Positions 8,053 to 17,285 of a stretch of DNA of 64,000 bases are shown piece by piece (within the stretch, counting starts at the first letter, position 1; every line of letters begins with the position of its first letter). The DNA is from Pseudomonas capsici (GTDB lineage Bacteria; Pseudomonadota; Gammaproteobacteria; Pseudomonadales; Pseudomonadaceae): NCBI RefSeq assembly GCF_017165765.1, contig NZ_JAFGZD010000004.1:248001-312000 (forward strand), written 5' to 3'. A program made the position numbers and the translations under genes. The notes beneath the pieces are model-generated. The model worked only from the letters and a program-made list of their open reading frames with translations. It was not told where the DNA came from and made no database searches.

Positions 8053-9588
8053 TCAGGCTTTGCGTTGGCTAAAGATAGCCAGTGATCGCTCAATGCATTG
8101 CGCGGTTTTTCCGAATGCCTGAACGGATATTTCCGACAATGGACCTCCACCTTGGTCCGCGACCACCAGTAGCAGGACCCTGCCGTTGTTGCCCAGTGAG
8201 CGGATCAGCCAGTGTTCGCCCCTGAAAATGCCTTTCAGAGCGGCAGGCAGCAGCGCCGTGAACTGTGCGTGGTTGGTCGGGGTGATACGCAATTGGGTCG
8301 GCTGGGTCAGCAAACGCTGCAGGACCGTGCTGTCTTTTATGGAGAACTGCAGGCCCGAAACCTCAGGCGGCAGCCCGCCAGCCAGATGCACGCGCACCAC
8401 GCTGGCCGTCTTGTCCGCCATCAGCAGCATGACCCGCTCCATGCCACAGGCCACCAGGGCATCGCGAGCGGTTGTGGTCAGGTGCATGGAGTTGATGAAC
8501 GGCGTGGGTTCGACCAGCAATTCGGCGCACTGCTTGCGCCACTGTTGCAAGGCGTCGGCCGAGGGCGGGGGGGCAACATCGTTGTCGCGTCTGATGCGTC
8601 GGGCATCCCAGGGCCAGATCAGTGATTCGGCCGGATGCCACAAGTCGGCTTCGGCATGTATGCGAGCGCTGCTGGCGGCATTCTGATGGGCCTGTTGCTG
8701 GATTTCCGCCAGCGGCAGTTGCAGGTAAAGGCTGGCGAGCCGTTCCCAGCGCAGGCAATGCGGGCTGTTCCAGGCCTGTTGGGCGGACAGCGCCAGGCCG
8801 TTGCCCAGCAGCACGGTATTGGCCGGTTGATTCAGCCAGCGACGCAGGTTCGGGTCGGCATCCATGAGTTGCTGCTGGCGCAACGGGTCTTGATCTTCCC
8901 GAGCGATGTGCAGAGATTTGACCAACTCGCGTCGTTCGTTGATCAGAACTTTGTAACCGCGAGTGACCCAGACCGGCAGGCGCCAGAATTCGGCCAGTGC
9001 CAGGCACAGTTCCAGCAGGCTGACGCCGAACAGCTCTTTCTCGACCACGCTGCTGGACTCGCCCTTGTGAATGACCCGTACTTCCCAGTCTTCCAGAAGT
9101 TTGGGGTGCGCAAGTGCCATGGGCCACAAGGGCGAAAGGAATAGCAGGCTGCCCAGGTGGATGTCCTGCCAGAGGCGGGCGAGGCGACTGGCGAACAGGC
9201 CGTTGGCCTGTTGCGTGGCATGCTGGCTGATAAGGATCAACTGTCGGAAAGCGGCCGGTATGTCCTTGGGGTCCCTGGCAGGCAGACGACCGAGCAGGAC
9301 CTCGGTACGGGCCAGCCCCAGCCGGTTGATTGCAATCTCCAGGCTTTCGGCCGGCTCCACCATGCCATGGCTTTTATGGTTGGCTTCGCGCAGCACGCTC
9401 AAGACCAGTTCCGGGCTTTCCTGCATCATGTCGGCGATTTCGCGCAGCGAGCTGCGGCTGTCTTTCAGCGCATCGCGAACATGATTGTGGTTCACCACCG
9501 GGATCGGCAAGTCCACAGCATCCAGATGCCGGATCCAGGCATCCAGGGTCTTGGGGATCGAGTGCTTCGTGGAGCTTGCTGTCGACAT
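8053..9588 (-). CDS. HDOD-domain signalling protein
   Basis: A 511-residue soluble protein. Residues ~20-230 read as an HDOD domain, the catalytically inactive relative of HD phosphodiesterases: successive helices containing EIADMMQESPELVLSVLREAN and AINRLGLARTEVLLGRLP, with no HD metal pair. The C-terminal half (about 340-505) may be a degenerate GAF-like sensing region (ALVACGMERVMLLMADKTAS). HDOD proteins usually act as scaffolds in signalling or motility control. It is divergent from motAB with 202 bp between starts, and upstream of rhdA-psd in the same direction. Role unknown; proximity to motAB is suggestive only. Confidence 0.75.
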   Translation of the reverse strand: MSTASSTKHSIPKTLDAWIRHLDAVDLPIPVVNHNHVRDALKDSRSSLREIADMMQESPELVLSVLREANHKSHGMVEPAESLEIAINRLGLARTEVLLGRLPARDPKDIPAAFRQLILISQHATQQANGLFASRLARLWQDIHLGSLLFLSPLWPMALAHPKLLEDWEVRVIHKGESSSVVEKELFGVSLLELCLALAEFWRLPVWVTRGYKVLINERRELVKSLHIAREDQDPLRQQQLMDADPNLRRWLNQPANTVLLGNGLALSAQQAWNSPHCLRWERLASLYLQLPLAEIQQQAHQNAASSARIHAEADLWHPAESLIWPWDARRIRRDNDVAPPPSADALQQWRKQCAELLVEPTPFINSMHLTTTARDALVACGMERVMLLMADKTASVVRVHLAGGLPPEVSGLQFSIKDSTVLQRLLTQPTQLRITPTNHAQFTALLPAALKGIFRGEHWLIRSLGNNGRVLLLVVADQGGGPLSEISVQAFGKTAQCIERSLAIFSQRKA

Positions 9589-9790
9589 TGCTAAGGCCTT
9601 TACGGCTGGATTTTTTTAAGCAGCGCAGGCTGCGATTCTTCAGGGCTGGACAGCTCTTTTCAAGCCTTTGTTCTGATGGCGAACTGGTTTTTCACAATAA
9701 CGGACTATAGTCTGGACCAATGAGGCCGATACGTAGAACAAGAGTTTCCGCACATGTCCCTGAACCCGACTCGATAAGTATTTTCTACCT

Positions 9791-10642
9791 ATGGCTAAAA
9801 TTATCGGCATCATCGTCGTTTTCGCGAGCGTGCTCGGCGGATACGTTCTATCCCACGGCCACATTGCAGCACTGTTTCAGCCCTATGAAGTGCTGATCAT
9901 CGGTGGTGCGGCCCTGGGTGCATTCCTCCAGGCCAACCCTGGCTATATGACCATGCACGTCTTCAAGAAATCCTTGCAGATGTTCGGTACGCGTTTCACC
10001 CACGCCTACTACCTGGAAGTGCTTGGTCTGGTTTACGAGATTCTCAACAAGAGCCGCCGCGAAGGCATGATGGCGATTGAAGGGGATATCGAGGAGCCGG
10101 CTTCCAGCCCGATCTTCGCCAAGTACCCTGGCGTGCTCAAGGACGCACGCATGACGGCCTACATCTGCGATTACCTGCGGATCATGTCGTCGGGCAACAT
10201 GGCGCCCCACGAACTCGAAGGCCTGTTCGACATGGAACTGTTGAGCATGAAGGAAGAGCTCGAGCACCCTTCCCATGCCGTTACCGGTATCGCCGACGGT
10301 ATGCCCGGTTTCGGTATCGTGGCAGCGGTACTGGGTATCGTGATCACCATGGCTTCCCTGGGTTCCGGTGACAAGGCTGCCATCGGTATGCACGTAGGTG
10401 CGGCTCTGGTAGGTACTTTCTTCGGTATTCTGGCGGCTTATGGCTTCTTCGGCCCGCTGGCCACTTCCCTGGCGCACGATGCCAAGGAAGAGATGAACGT
10501 CTACGAGTGCATCAAGGCTTCCCTGGTGGCTTCGGCTTCCGGCATGCCGCCTTCGCTGGCCGTGGAGTTCGGTCGCAAGGTTCTGTATCCAGCGCATCGG
10601 CCCAGCTTCAGCGAGCTGGAACAAGCGGTTCGCGGTCGTTAA
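9791..10642 (+). CDS. motA: Flagellar motor stator protein MotA
   Basis: Inner-membrane proton channel subunit that, with MotB, drives flagellar rotation. The 283-residue protein has four hydrophobic segments (about 1-20, 33-50, 170-190, 200-222). Key residues are in place: the channel prolines P172 (GMPGFGI) and P222 (FFGPLA), and the charged cytoplasmic loop with R89/R90 and E97 that contacts FliG. Length matches H+-type MotA. motB begins 4 bp after the stop, so the two are translated from one mRNA. Starts in a 202-bp spacer shared with the divergent HDOD gene. Confidence 0.96.
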   Translation: MAKIIGIIVVFASVLGGYVLSHGHIAALFQPYEVLIIGGAALGAFLQANPGYMTMHVFKKSLQMFGTRFTHAYYLEVLGLVYEILNKSRREGMMAIEGDIEEPASSPIFAKYPGVLKDARMTAYICDYLRIMSSGNMAPHELEGLFDMELLSMKEELEHPSHAVTGIADGMPGFGIVAAVLGIVITMASLGSGDKAAIGMHVGAALVGTFFGILAAYGFFGPLATSLAHDAKEEMNVYECIKASLVASASGMPPSLAVEFGRKVLYPAHRPSFSELEQAVRGR

Positions 10643-10645
10643 GTC

Positions 10646-11671
10646 ATGGAAAATAATCAGCCGATAATCGTCAAGCGCGTAAAGCGCTTTGGTGGAGGTC
10701 ACCACGGTGGCGCCTGGAAGATCGCCTTCGCTGACTTTGCGACAGCGATGATGGCGTTCTTCCTGGTGCTGTGGCTGCTGTCTGCCGCCACGCCCGAGCA
10801 GTTGATCGCGGTGGCCGGTTACTTCAAGGACCCGGTCGGCTTCACTGACAGTGGCTCGCCCTATGTGATCGATCTGGGCGGTTCGCCCGAAATGTCGCCC
10901 AACCAGACGCTCAACCCCGAGGTCAAGACCACTCCGTCCCCGGATACCGTGCCGATCGAGTCGGATACCTCCGAGTCCAAGGCCGAGCAGGTCGAGCAGG
11001 AGCGTCTGGAGATGCTGTTGCAAGAGCTGCAGAACAAGGTCGAAGAGAACCCGCAACTGCAGAAGTTCAAGGATCAGATTCTGTTCGAGATCACGCAGGA
11101 TGGCTTGCGGATTCAGATCATGGATGCCGATAACCGGCCCATGTTCGACTCCGGCAGCGCCCGCCTGAAGCCGTACTTCGAGGACATCCTGCTGGCCATG
11201 GCCGACACCATTCGCACGGTGCCGAACAAGACCAGCATCAGCGGCCACACCGACGCCAAGCCTTACGTGGGCAGTGGTGAGTTCGGCAACTGGGAGCTGT
11301 CGGCAAACCGTGCCAACGCTGCACGTCGTGCGCTGGTGGCAGGCGGTTATCCTGATTCGCAGGTCGCCCGAGTGGTCGGGTATGCTTCTTCGGCGCTGTA
11401 TGACCGTGAGCATCCGTTCAATCCGGTGAACCGTCGTATCGATATCGTCGTGCTGACCAAGAAGGCCCAGCAGCGTATCGAAGGTGACCAGAACACCGGC
11501 GGCGCGCCACAGACGGCTCCGGCACCGGCGGCTCCAGCAGCCCCCGGCGCCCCGGGAGCATCCACGACTACGCCACCTGATCCGCAGGCGTATGCCCAGC
11601 CTCACGAGATTCGGCAAAAGCTGAATATCTTCGAGGAAGGTCAGTTACGGGCTGAACCAGCCAGAAACTGA
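10646..11671 (+). CDS. motB: Flagellar motor stator protein MotB
   Basis: Peptidoglycan-anchored stator subunit. Basic N-terminal tail, single membrane helix (about 26-46) with proton-binding D30 in FADFATAMMAF, an acidic linker (about 90-130), and an OmpA-like peptidoglycan-binding domain (about 150-270, with SISGHTDAKPY and LSANRANAARRAL). The C-terminus has an Ala/Pro-rich stretch (about 290-312). 341 residues. Translationally linked to motA and followed by a strong bidirectional terminator. Confidence 0.96.
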   Translation: MENNQPIIVKRVKRFGGGHHGGAWKIAFADFATAMMAFFLVLWLLSAATPEQLIAVAGYFKDPVGFTDSGSPYVIDLGGSPEMSPNQTLNPEVKTTPSPDTVPIESDTSESKAEQVEQERLEMLLQELQNKVEENPQLQKFKDQILFEITQDGLRIQIMDADNRPMFDSGSARLKPYFEDILLAMADTIRTVPNKTSISGHTDAKPYVGSGEFGNWELSANRANAARRALVAGGYPDSQVARVVGYASSALYDREHPFNPVNRRIDIVVLTKKAQQRIEGDQNTGGAPQTAPAPAAPAAPGAPGASTTTPPDPQAYAQPHEIRQKLNIFEEGQLRAEPARN

Positions 11672-11688
11672 GTGGTGACAACCGATAC

Positions 11689-11716
11689 AAAAACGCCGCG
11701 ATGATCGCGGCGTTTT
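11689..11716. terminator. Bidirectional terminator between motB and rsgA
   Basis: Near-perfect inverted repeat: AAAAACGCCGCGA pairs with TCGCGGCGTTTTT around a two-base loop. T runs occur on both strands, so it can stop motAB from the left and rsgA from the right. Confidence 0.85.
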
Positions 11717-11726
11717 TGTGTGCGCT

Positions 11727-12758
11727 TCAGTAACTGTCTTGCGGCAGGCTGGCGATGATCGAGCGATAACTGTTCATGCGCTGCTGCTGAACCCGGCCAT
11801 CTTCCAGGGCCTTGAGCAGGGCACAGCCCGGTTCGCGGTCATGCTTGCAGTCGCGGAAGCGGCAGGTGCCGAGCAGATCGTTGAACTCGATGAAGCCGGC
11901 TTCCACATCGGCACGGCTGACATGGCCCAGGCCAAACTCGCGAATGCCCGGTGAGTCGATCAGGTCGCCGCCACGGGGGAAGTGGAACAGGCGCGCGGTG
12001 GTCGTGGTGTGAGTGCCTTGGCCGGACAGTTCCGACAGCGGGCCGACCCGTGTGCCGACTTCCGGCAGCAGGCTGTTGACCAGCGAAGACTTGCCCACGC
12101 CGGACTGCCCCACGAACACGCTGATATGGCCGTCGAGACGGGCTTGCAACTGCTGCATACCATCGCCCTGATGCGCCGACACCTCCATGACCGGATAACC
12201 CAGAGTGCGGTATACCGCCAGCAGGGCATTGAGTGCAGGAGCGTTCTGCTCGTCGATCAGGTCGGCCTTGTTGAGCAGTAGCAGCGGATGAATCCCGGCA
12301 TGTTCGGCGGCTACCAGATAGCGGTCGATCAGGTTGGCGTGAGGCTCGGGCATCGGCGCGAAAACGATCACGATCAGGTCGACGTTGGCTGCTACCGGCT
12401 TGAGCTGGCCGCGAGTGTCCGGGCGGCAGAGTTCGGTGGTGCGAGGCAGTTGCGCCACGATGACCCCGATACCCTGATTGCCGGCACGCCAGACCACCTG
12501 GTCGCCGGTCACCAGCGCTGGCAGGTTGGCGCGCAGGTGACAGCGGAAAACCTGGCCACGTTGTTCGCCGTCCTGAGCTTCGACTTCAACCTGCACACCG
12601 AAGTGAGCGATCACCAGTCCGGTCTGCTCGGGGCCGAGATCGCCGCCTTCCAGGGTTTCCAGAGCCAGCGTCTCGCGTTTTGCAGCGCGGGCAGCGCGTT
12701 CGCCCTGGATCTTTTCGATGCGCCAGTTCTGGCGGCGATTGAGTTGGCGTTTGGCCAT
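11727..12758 (-). CDS. rsgA: Small ribosomal subunit biogenesis GTPase RsgA
   Basis: Circularly permuted GTPase that checks late 30S maturation. In the 343-residue protein: basic N-terminal tail and OB-fold (about 1-115), G4 NKAD 163-166, then G1 GQSGVGKS 217-224, GTHTTT in the switch region, and G3 DSPG 268-271, the order 4-1-2-3 diagnostic of the family. The C-terminal zinc site is complete (C299, C304, H306, C312). Divergent from orn; convergent with motB across the shared terminator. Confidence 0.96.
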   Translation of the reverse strand: MAKRQLNRRQNWRIEKIQGERAARAAKRETLALETLEGGDLGPEQTGLVIAHFGVQVEVEAQDGEQRGQVFRCHLRANLPALVTGDQVVWRAGNQGIGVIVAQLPRTTELCRPDTRGQLKPVAANVDLIVIVFAPMPEPHANLIDRYLVAAEHAGIHPLLLLNKADLIDEQNAPALNALLAVYRTLGYPVMEVSAHQGDGMQQLQARLDGHISVFVGQSGVGKSSLVNSLLPEVGTRVGPLSELSGQGTHTTTTARLFHFPRGGDLIDSPGIREFGLGHVSRADVEAGFIEFNDLLGTCRFRDCKHDREPGCALLKALEDGRVQQQRMNSYRSIIASLPQDSY

Positions 12759-12865
12759 GGGTGTTCCGAGTCGATAAAGCGAATGATTGGGTCATACATA
12801 GAATCGGGCGGAGTCTAGCACGCCGGGGTGAGCTAAACTGCGAAGCCTAGCCAAGGAGTCGTCAC

Positions 12866-13399
12866 ATGCAGAACAAGCAAAACCTGATCTGGATCGATCT
12901 GGAAATGACCGGCCTGGACCCGGACACCGATGTCATCATCGAAATGGCCACGATCATTACCGACAGTGAGCTCAACACGCTGGCCGAAGGGCCGGTGATC
13001 GCCATCCACCAGAGCGACGAAACGCTGGCCGGGATGGACGAGTGGAATACCCGTCAACATGGCGGCTCGGGCCTGACCCAGCGGGTTCGCGAAAGTACCA
13101 TCAGCATGGCCGAGGCCGAGGCGCAGACTCTGGACTTCATCAAGCAATGGGTACCGGAGCGCAGCTCGCCGATCTGCGGCAACAGCATCTGCCAGGATCG
13201 CCGTTTCCTGTATCGGCACATGCCGACCCTGGAAAACTACTTCCACTACCGCAACCTCGACGTTTCCACCCTCAAGGAACTGGCTGCCCGCTGGTCGCCG
13301 GAGTTGCGCTTCAAGAAAGGCAACACCCACCTGGCACTGGACGACATTCGTGAGTCGATTGCCGAGCTGCGTTTCTATCGCGAGAACTTCATCAAGTAA
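12866..13399 (+). CDS. orn: Oligoribonuclease
   Basis: 3'-5' exonuclease that finishes RNA decay by hydrolysing 2-5 nt fragments; in pseudomonads it also clears pGpG from c-di-GMP breakdown. The 177-residue protein shows all DEDDh catalytic residues: D11 and E13 (IDLEMTGLD), D111, H155 and D160 ([11 protein letters not shown]). An SD-like AAGGAG lies about 10 bp upstream of ATG 12866. Divergent from rsgA with 107 bp between. Confidence 0.97.
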   Translation: MQNKQNLIWIDLEMTGLDPDTDVIIEMATIITDSELNTLAEGPVIAIHQSDETLAGMDEWNTRQHGGSGLTQRVRESTISMAEAEAQTLDFIKQWVPERSSPICGNSICQDRRFLYRHMPTLENYFHYRNLDVSTLKELAARWSPELRFKKGNTHLALDDIRESIAELRFYRENFIK

Positions 13400-13498
13400 C
13401 GGATGGGCTCTTGAGTGCGGCGAATAAACTTCGCTGCACTCTTTCAGTGCGTTGATCCGCTGGTTAGACTGCGCGCCTTTGTCGCAGGTGTAGTCGCC

Positions 13499-14107
13499 AT
13501 GTTGCTGATGCTTTATCTGATAGCCATCACTGCTGAAGCCATGACCGGTGCCCTGTCTGCCGGGCGTCGTGGCATGGACTGGTTCGGCGTTGTCCTGATT
13601 GCCTGTGTCACCGCGCTGGGTGGCGGTTCGGTGCGCGATGTGCTGATCGGGCACTACCCGCTGACCTGGGTCAAACACCCCGAATACCTGGTGCTGACCA
13701 GTGTGGCGGCGCTGGTGACCATCTTTATCGCCCCCTTGATGCGCCACCTGCGCTCGCTGTTTCTGGTCCTCGATGCCCTGGGGCTGGTGGCGTTCACCCT
13801 GATCGGCTGCATGACTGCACTGGAAGCCGGGCACGGCATGCTGATCGCTTCGGTATGCGGTGTAATCACCGGCGTGTTCGGCGGCATCCTGCGGGATATC
13901 TTCTGCAACGACATCCCCCTGATTTTCCGCCGCGAACTTTATGCCAGCGTGTCCTTTCTCGCTGCGTGGTGCTTTCTGCTGTGCCAATACCTGGAACTGC
14001 CCACCGAGCAGAGCATCCTGATCACCCTCTCCGGCGGCCTCCTGCTGCGCTTGCTGGCGATCCGCTTCAAATGGGAAATGCCGAAGTTCGTCTATAAGGA
14101 TCAGTAG
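13499..14107 (+). CDS. TRIC-type (UPF0126) trimeric intracellular cation channel homologue
   Basis: A 202-residue very hydrophobic protein with about seven membrane helices and two glycine-rich repeats each ending in an Arg-Asp pair (GGGSVRD and GGILRD), the pattern of the duplicated UPF0126/TRIC fold. I start it at ATG 13499 (MLLMLYLIAITAEAMTG); a GTG at 13415 would add a 28-residue leader not expected in the family. Bacterial TRIC homologues are monovalent-cation channels of the inner membrane; the substrate here is unproven, and older annotation as a glycine transporter is weak. It converges on queG with a heptamer repeat between the stops. Confidence 0.8.
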   Translation: MLLMLYLIAITAEAMTGALSAGRRGMDWFGVVLIACVTALGGGSVRDVLIGHYPLTWVKHPEYLVLTSVAALVTIFIAPLMRHLRSLFLVLDALGLVAFTLIGCMTALEAGHGMLIASVCGVITGVFGGILRDIFCNDIPLIFRRELYASVSFLAAWCFLLCQYLELPTEQSILITLSGGLLLRLLAIRFKWEMPKFVYKDQ

Positions 14108-14120
14108 CTGCAAGCGTCCC

Positions 14121-14160
14121 AGCTTGAAGCTTGAAGCTTGAAGCTTGAAGCTTGAAGCTT
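14121..14160. repeat. Tandem heptamer repeat (AGCTTGA)n at the queG 3' end
   Basis: Five perfect consecutive copies of AGCTTGA (14121-14155) and a partial sixth lie directly against the queG stop codon at 14159-14161, and the flank continues as a looser GCTTRYRGCTTGCCGCTTG-like sequence. It fills the gap between the converging stops of the TRIC-like gene and queG. Confidence 0.9.
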
Positions 14161-15253
14161 ATAGCTTGCCGCTTGCAGCCTGGTGCCTTCCAATCGCCCA
14201 TTCCACGTGTTCGCGCACCATCTCCGACGGATAGTCGCGGCGCGCTTCCAGGGCTTGGAGGACGGGGATGGTGGACGGGGCGTTGCCCAGTCCGACCGCC
14301 AGATTGCGCAGCCAGCGTTCGTAACCGGCACGTCGCAGCGGCGAGCCTTCGGTGCTGCTGAGGAATTTTTCTTCATCCCACATAAAGAGTTCGGCCAGCC
14401 CGGCGTTGTCCAGGTTGTGGCGTGGCTGGAAGTCGTTCTGCTCGGTCGGACGGGCGAAGCGGTTCCACGGGCAGACGATCTGGCAGTCGTCACAGCCGAA
14501 TACCCGGTTGCCGATCAGAGGGCGCAACTCTTCGGGAATGGCTGTCTTGAGTTCGATGGTCAGGTAGGAAATGCAGCGTCGGGCATCCAGCACGTAAGGA
14601 CCGACGAAGGCGGCTGTCGGGCAGATGTCCAGGCAGGCGGTGCAGCGTCCGCAATGCTCGGTCGCGTGCGGAGCATCTACCGGTAGCGGCAAGTCCACGA
14701 ACAGCTCGCCAAGAAAAAAAAAACTGCCCGCCTTGCGATTGAGCACCAGGGTGTTCTTGCCGATCCAGCCCAGCCCGGCCTGTTCGGCGATGGCTTTCTC
14801 CAGCACCGGCGCACTGTCGACGAAGGCCCTGAAGCCGAATGGCCCGATCGCCTGCTGGATTCGTTCGGCCAGTTGCTGGACGCGCTTGCGAACCAGCTTG
14901 TGATAATCGCGGCCCAGAGCGTAACGCGAGACGTAGGCTTTTTCCGGTTCTGTCAGGCGCTGGGCCATTTCGGTATCGCCCGGCAGATAATCCATGCGCA
15001 GCGACACGACCCGCAACGTGCCCGGCACCAGCTCATCCGGATGGGAACGTTTGCTGCCGTGGGCTGCCATATAGTCCATTTCGCCGTGGTAACCCGCCTT
15101 GAGCCAGCGTTCCAGGTGCTGTTCATGCTCTGCCAGATCGAGCCCCGATATGCCGACCTGTTGAAAGCCCAGCTCACGGCCCCACTCCTTGATCGATTGC
15201 GCAAGGCTGGTGAGGTCGTCGGAAGTTGGAAGTTCAGCAGTAATAGCAGGCAT
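14159..15253 (-). CDS. queG: Epoxyqueuosine reductase
   Basis: Final step of queuosine synthesis: reduces epoxyqueuosine to queuosine in tRNA wobble position 34, using cobalamin and two [4Fe-4S] clusters. The 364-residue protein starts at ATG 15253; an in-frame start 28 codons upstream would overlap nnr's promoter. Ferredoxin-like motifs are clear: C201-C204-C207-C211 and C254-C257-C261. A run of ten A's on the plus strand (14714-14723) encodes three consecutive Phe (178-180). The C-terminus ends in heptamer repeat DNA. Divergent from nnr with 63 bp between starts. Confidence 0.95.
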   Translation of the reverse strand: MPAITAELPTSDDLTSLAQSIKEWGRELGFQQVGISGLDLAEHEQHLERWLKAGYHGEMDYMAAHGSKRSHPDELVPGTLRVVSLRMDYLPGDTEMAQRLTEPEKAYVSRYALGRDYHKLVRKRVQQLAERIQQAIGPFGFRAFVDSAPVLEKAIAEQAGLGWIGKNTLVLNRKAGSFFFLGELFVDLPLPVDAPHATEHCGRCTACLDICPTAAFVGPYVLDARRCISYLTIELKTAIPEELRPLIGNRVFGCDDCQIVCPWNRFARPTEQNDFQPRHNLDNAGLAELFMWDEEKFLSSTEGSPLRRAGYERWLRNLAVGLGNAPSTIPVLQALEARRDYPSEMVREHVEWAIGRHQAASGKL

Positions 15254-15316
15254 GCGCAGAGAGAAACCGGGTCCAAGGTGCGTATAATTCTGCCAGACAT
15301 CGGAGCCCGGATACGC

Positions 15317-16813
15317 ATGTTCGACACTAAACCTCATTTACCCGACGCGCTGTACAGTGCCGATCAGGTCCGGGATCTGGATTCCCGACTGATCGCAGCA
15401 GGTACGCCGGGTCTGGAATTGATGCAGCGCGCAGCCCATGCGACCTGGCGAGCGGTGCGTCGGCAGTGGCCGCAGGCGGGTGAGCTGACGGTGCTGGCCG
15501 GGCGCGGCAACAACGCCGGTGACGGGTATCTGGTGGCGTCACTGGCTCACAAGGCCGGGTGGCGGGTGAGGGTGCTGGCAGTGGGAGATTCTGCCGCACT
15601 GGCGGGGGATGCGGCCACGGCCCATGGCGAGGCCGTTGCCGCGGGAGTGGATATTCAGCCCTGGTCTGCCCAGGCGTTATCCGGCGTGGTGCTGGACGCC
15701 TTGCTGGGTACGGGACTGAGCGGCGAAGTGCGCGAGCCCTGTCTGTCTGCGATCAAGGCAATCAACGCCAGTGGCTTGCCGGTCGCTGCGGTGGATATTC
15801 CGTCAGGTCTGAGTGCCGATACCGGGCGAATCCTCGGGGTTGCCGTGCGTGCCGAACTGACCGTGACTTTTATCGGACTGAAGCTGGGGCTGTTTACCGG
15901 TGATGCAGTGGATCTGGTCGGTGAGCTGGTCTTTGATGATTTGCAGGCGGATTCGAGTCTGGTCGCGCAGACGCCGGTCAGTGCGAAACGCCTCGATACA
16001 TTTAATCTGCCAGCGCTGGCGCCACGTCCCAGGGCCGCTCACAAGGGGCTGTACGGGCGTGTTCTGGTGATTGGCGGCGAGCATGGTTTGGGTGGCGCGG
16101 CCCTGTTGAGTGCCGAAAGCGCATTGCGCAGCGGCGCGGGCATGGTCACTCTGGCGACCCGGAGCGAGCATGTGCCTGCGGCGCTGGTGAGAGTGCCGGA
16201 AATCATGAGTGCGGCGATTCATTCGGCCAATCAGTTGCTGGCCCTGATCGAGCCGGCTGCCGTGCTGGTGGTCGGTCCGGGGCTGGGGCAGGCGAGCTGG
16301 GGGCGCAGTCTGTTGTCGGCAGCGGCGGTTGCCCGGCGACCTCAGGTCTGGGATGCCGATGCCTTGAATCAACTGGCCGGCGGCTTTGTCAGCCTGCCGC
16401 CAGACAGCGTCATCACGCCGCATCCCGGTGAGGCTGCGCGGCTGTTGGGCATCGGCACTGGTGAAGTCCAGGCAGATCGCCCGGCGGCGGTTCGTGCGCT
16501 GGCCCGTAAATTCAATACCGTCTGTGTGCTCAAGGGCAGCGGCAGCCTGATTGCCGATCCCGATGGGCGTCTTGCCTTGTGTGATCGCGGTCATCCGGCC
16601 ATGGCCACGGCCGGTCTGGGCGATGTGCTGGCCGGGCTGATCGGTGCGCTGCTGGCGCAACATATGACGCCATTCGATGCGGCCTGTCTTGGTGTCTGGT
16701 TGCATGCCCGCGCCGGGGAGCAGGCGGGAGCTTCAGGTCGCGGGCTGGCGGCCAGCGATACAATTCCAGCCATTCGTCAGTTATTGGAGGAGCTACAACC
16801 GTGTCTGAGTTAA
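15317..16813 (+). CDS. nnr: Bifunctional NAD(P)HX epimerase/dehydratase
   Basis: Metabolite repair enzyme that restores hydrated NAD(P)H. The 498-residue protein has the YjeF N-terminal epimerase domain (about 1-215, with GRGNNAGDGY near residue 62) fused to a ribokinase-like ADP/ATP-dependent dehydratase (about 230-495, with LKGSGSLI and GLGDVLAG). Start ATG 15317 gives the usual N-terminus (ALYSADQVRDLD). Its last 13 bases overlap the GTG start of tsaE, so the two are translationally coupled, a pairing common in gamma-proteobacteria. Confidence 0.95.
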   Translation: MFDTKPHLPDALYSADQVRDLDSRLIAAGTPGLELMQRAAHATWRAVRRQWPQAGELTVLAGRGNNAGDGYLVASLAHKAGWRVRVLAVGDSAALAGDAATAHGEAVAAGVDIQPWSAQALSGVVLDALLGTGLSGEVREPCLSAIKAINASGLPVAAVDIPSGLSADTGRILGVAVRAELTVTFIGLKLGLFTGDAVDLVGELVFDDLQADSSLVAQTPVSAKRLDTFNLPALAPRPRAAHKGLYGRVLVIGGEHGLGGAALLSAESALRSGAGMVTLATRSEHVPAALVRVPEIMSAAIHSANQLLALIEPAAVLVVGPGLGQASWGRSLLSAAAVARRPQVWDADALNQLAGGFVSLPPDSVITPHPGEAARLLGIGTGEVQADRPAAVRALARKFNTVCVLKGSGSLIADPDGRLALCDRGHPAMATAGLGDVLAGLIGALLAQHMTPFDAACLGVWLHARAGEQAGASGRGLAASDTIPAIRQLLEELQPCLS

Positions 16814-17271
16814 CGCTGCATTTGACTGGCGAAGAGGCCATGATGGGCTTCGGCTCGCGTCTGGGCCAGGTCACCCAGGGTGTAGGCGTCATTTTTCTCG
16901 AAGGTGACCTTGGCGCGGGCAAGACCACGCTTTCCCGTGGCCTGATCCGTGGGCTAGGGCATGCCGGCGCGGTCAAGAGTCCGACATTCACCCTGGTCGA
17001 ACCCTATGAAATCGGCTCGATACGCGCCTTTCACTTCGATCTGTATCGTCTGGTGGATCCGGAAGAACTGGAGTTCATGGGCGTGCGGGATTACTTCGAT
17101 GGGGATGTGCTCTGCCTGATCGAATGGCCCCAGCGTGGCACAGGCTTTTTGCCAAAGCCCGACCTGACCATTACCATTAGGCCGCATGAGCAGGGGCGGT
17201 CTGTAACATTGAGCCCTCAAGGCTCGCGTGGCGAAACCTGGTGTGCCGCTTTGGCTTTGGAATTCAAATAG
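16801..17271 (+). CDS. tsaE: tRNA threonylcarbamoyladenosine biosynthesis ATPase TsaE
   Basis: ATPase that drives the TsaBDE complex making t6A37 on ANN-decoding tRNAs. The 156-residue product starts at GTG 16801 within the end of nnr. Walker A is GDLGAGKTT (35-43); SPTFTLV and YRLVDPEELEF are the usual family blocks. Size is normal. It is followed after 14 bp by amiB, the standard gammaproteobacterial tsaE-amiB-mutL-miaA-hfq series. Confidence 0.96.
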   Translation: MSELTLHLTGEEAMMGFGSRLGQVTQGVGVIFLEGDLGAGKTTLSRGLIRGLGHAGAVKSPTFTLVEPYEIGSIRAFHFDLYRLVDPEELEFMGVRDYFDGDVLCLIEWPQRGTGFLPKPDLTITIRPHEQGRSVTLSPQGSRGETWCAALALEFK

Positions 17272-17285
17272 ATATGGGGTTAGGT

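Noticed and set aside
9848..11617. 589-codon minus-strand frame over motA-motB
   Set aside because: It crosses two genes with intact stator residues and has no domain.
13415..13498. Upstream GTG start for the TRIC-like protein
   Set aside because: It adds 28 residues before the first membrane helix where the family normally begins.
14121..14160. Tandem heptamers as a CRISPR-like array
   Set aside because: Repeats are seven bases with no spacers.
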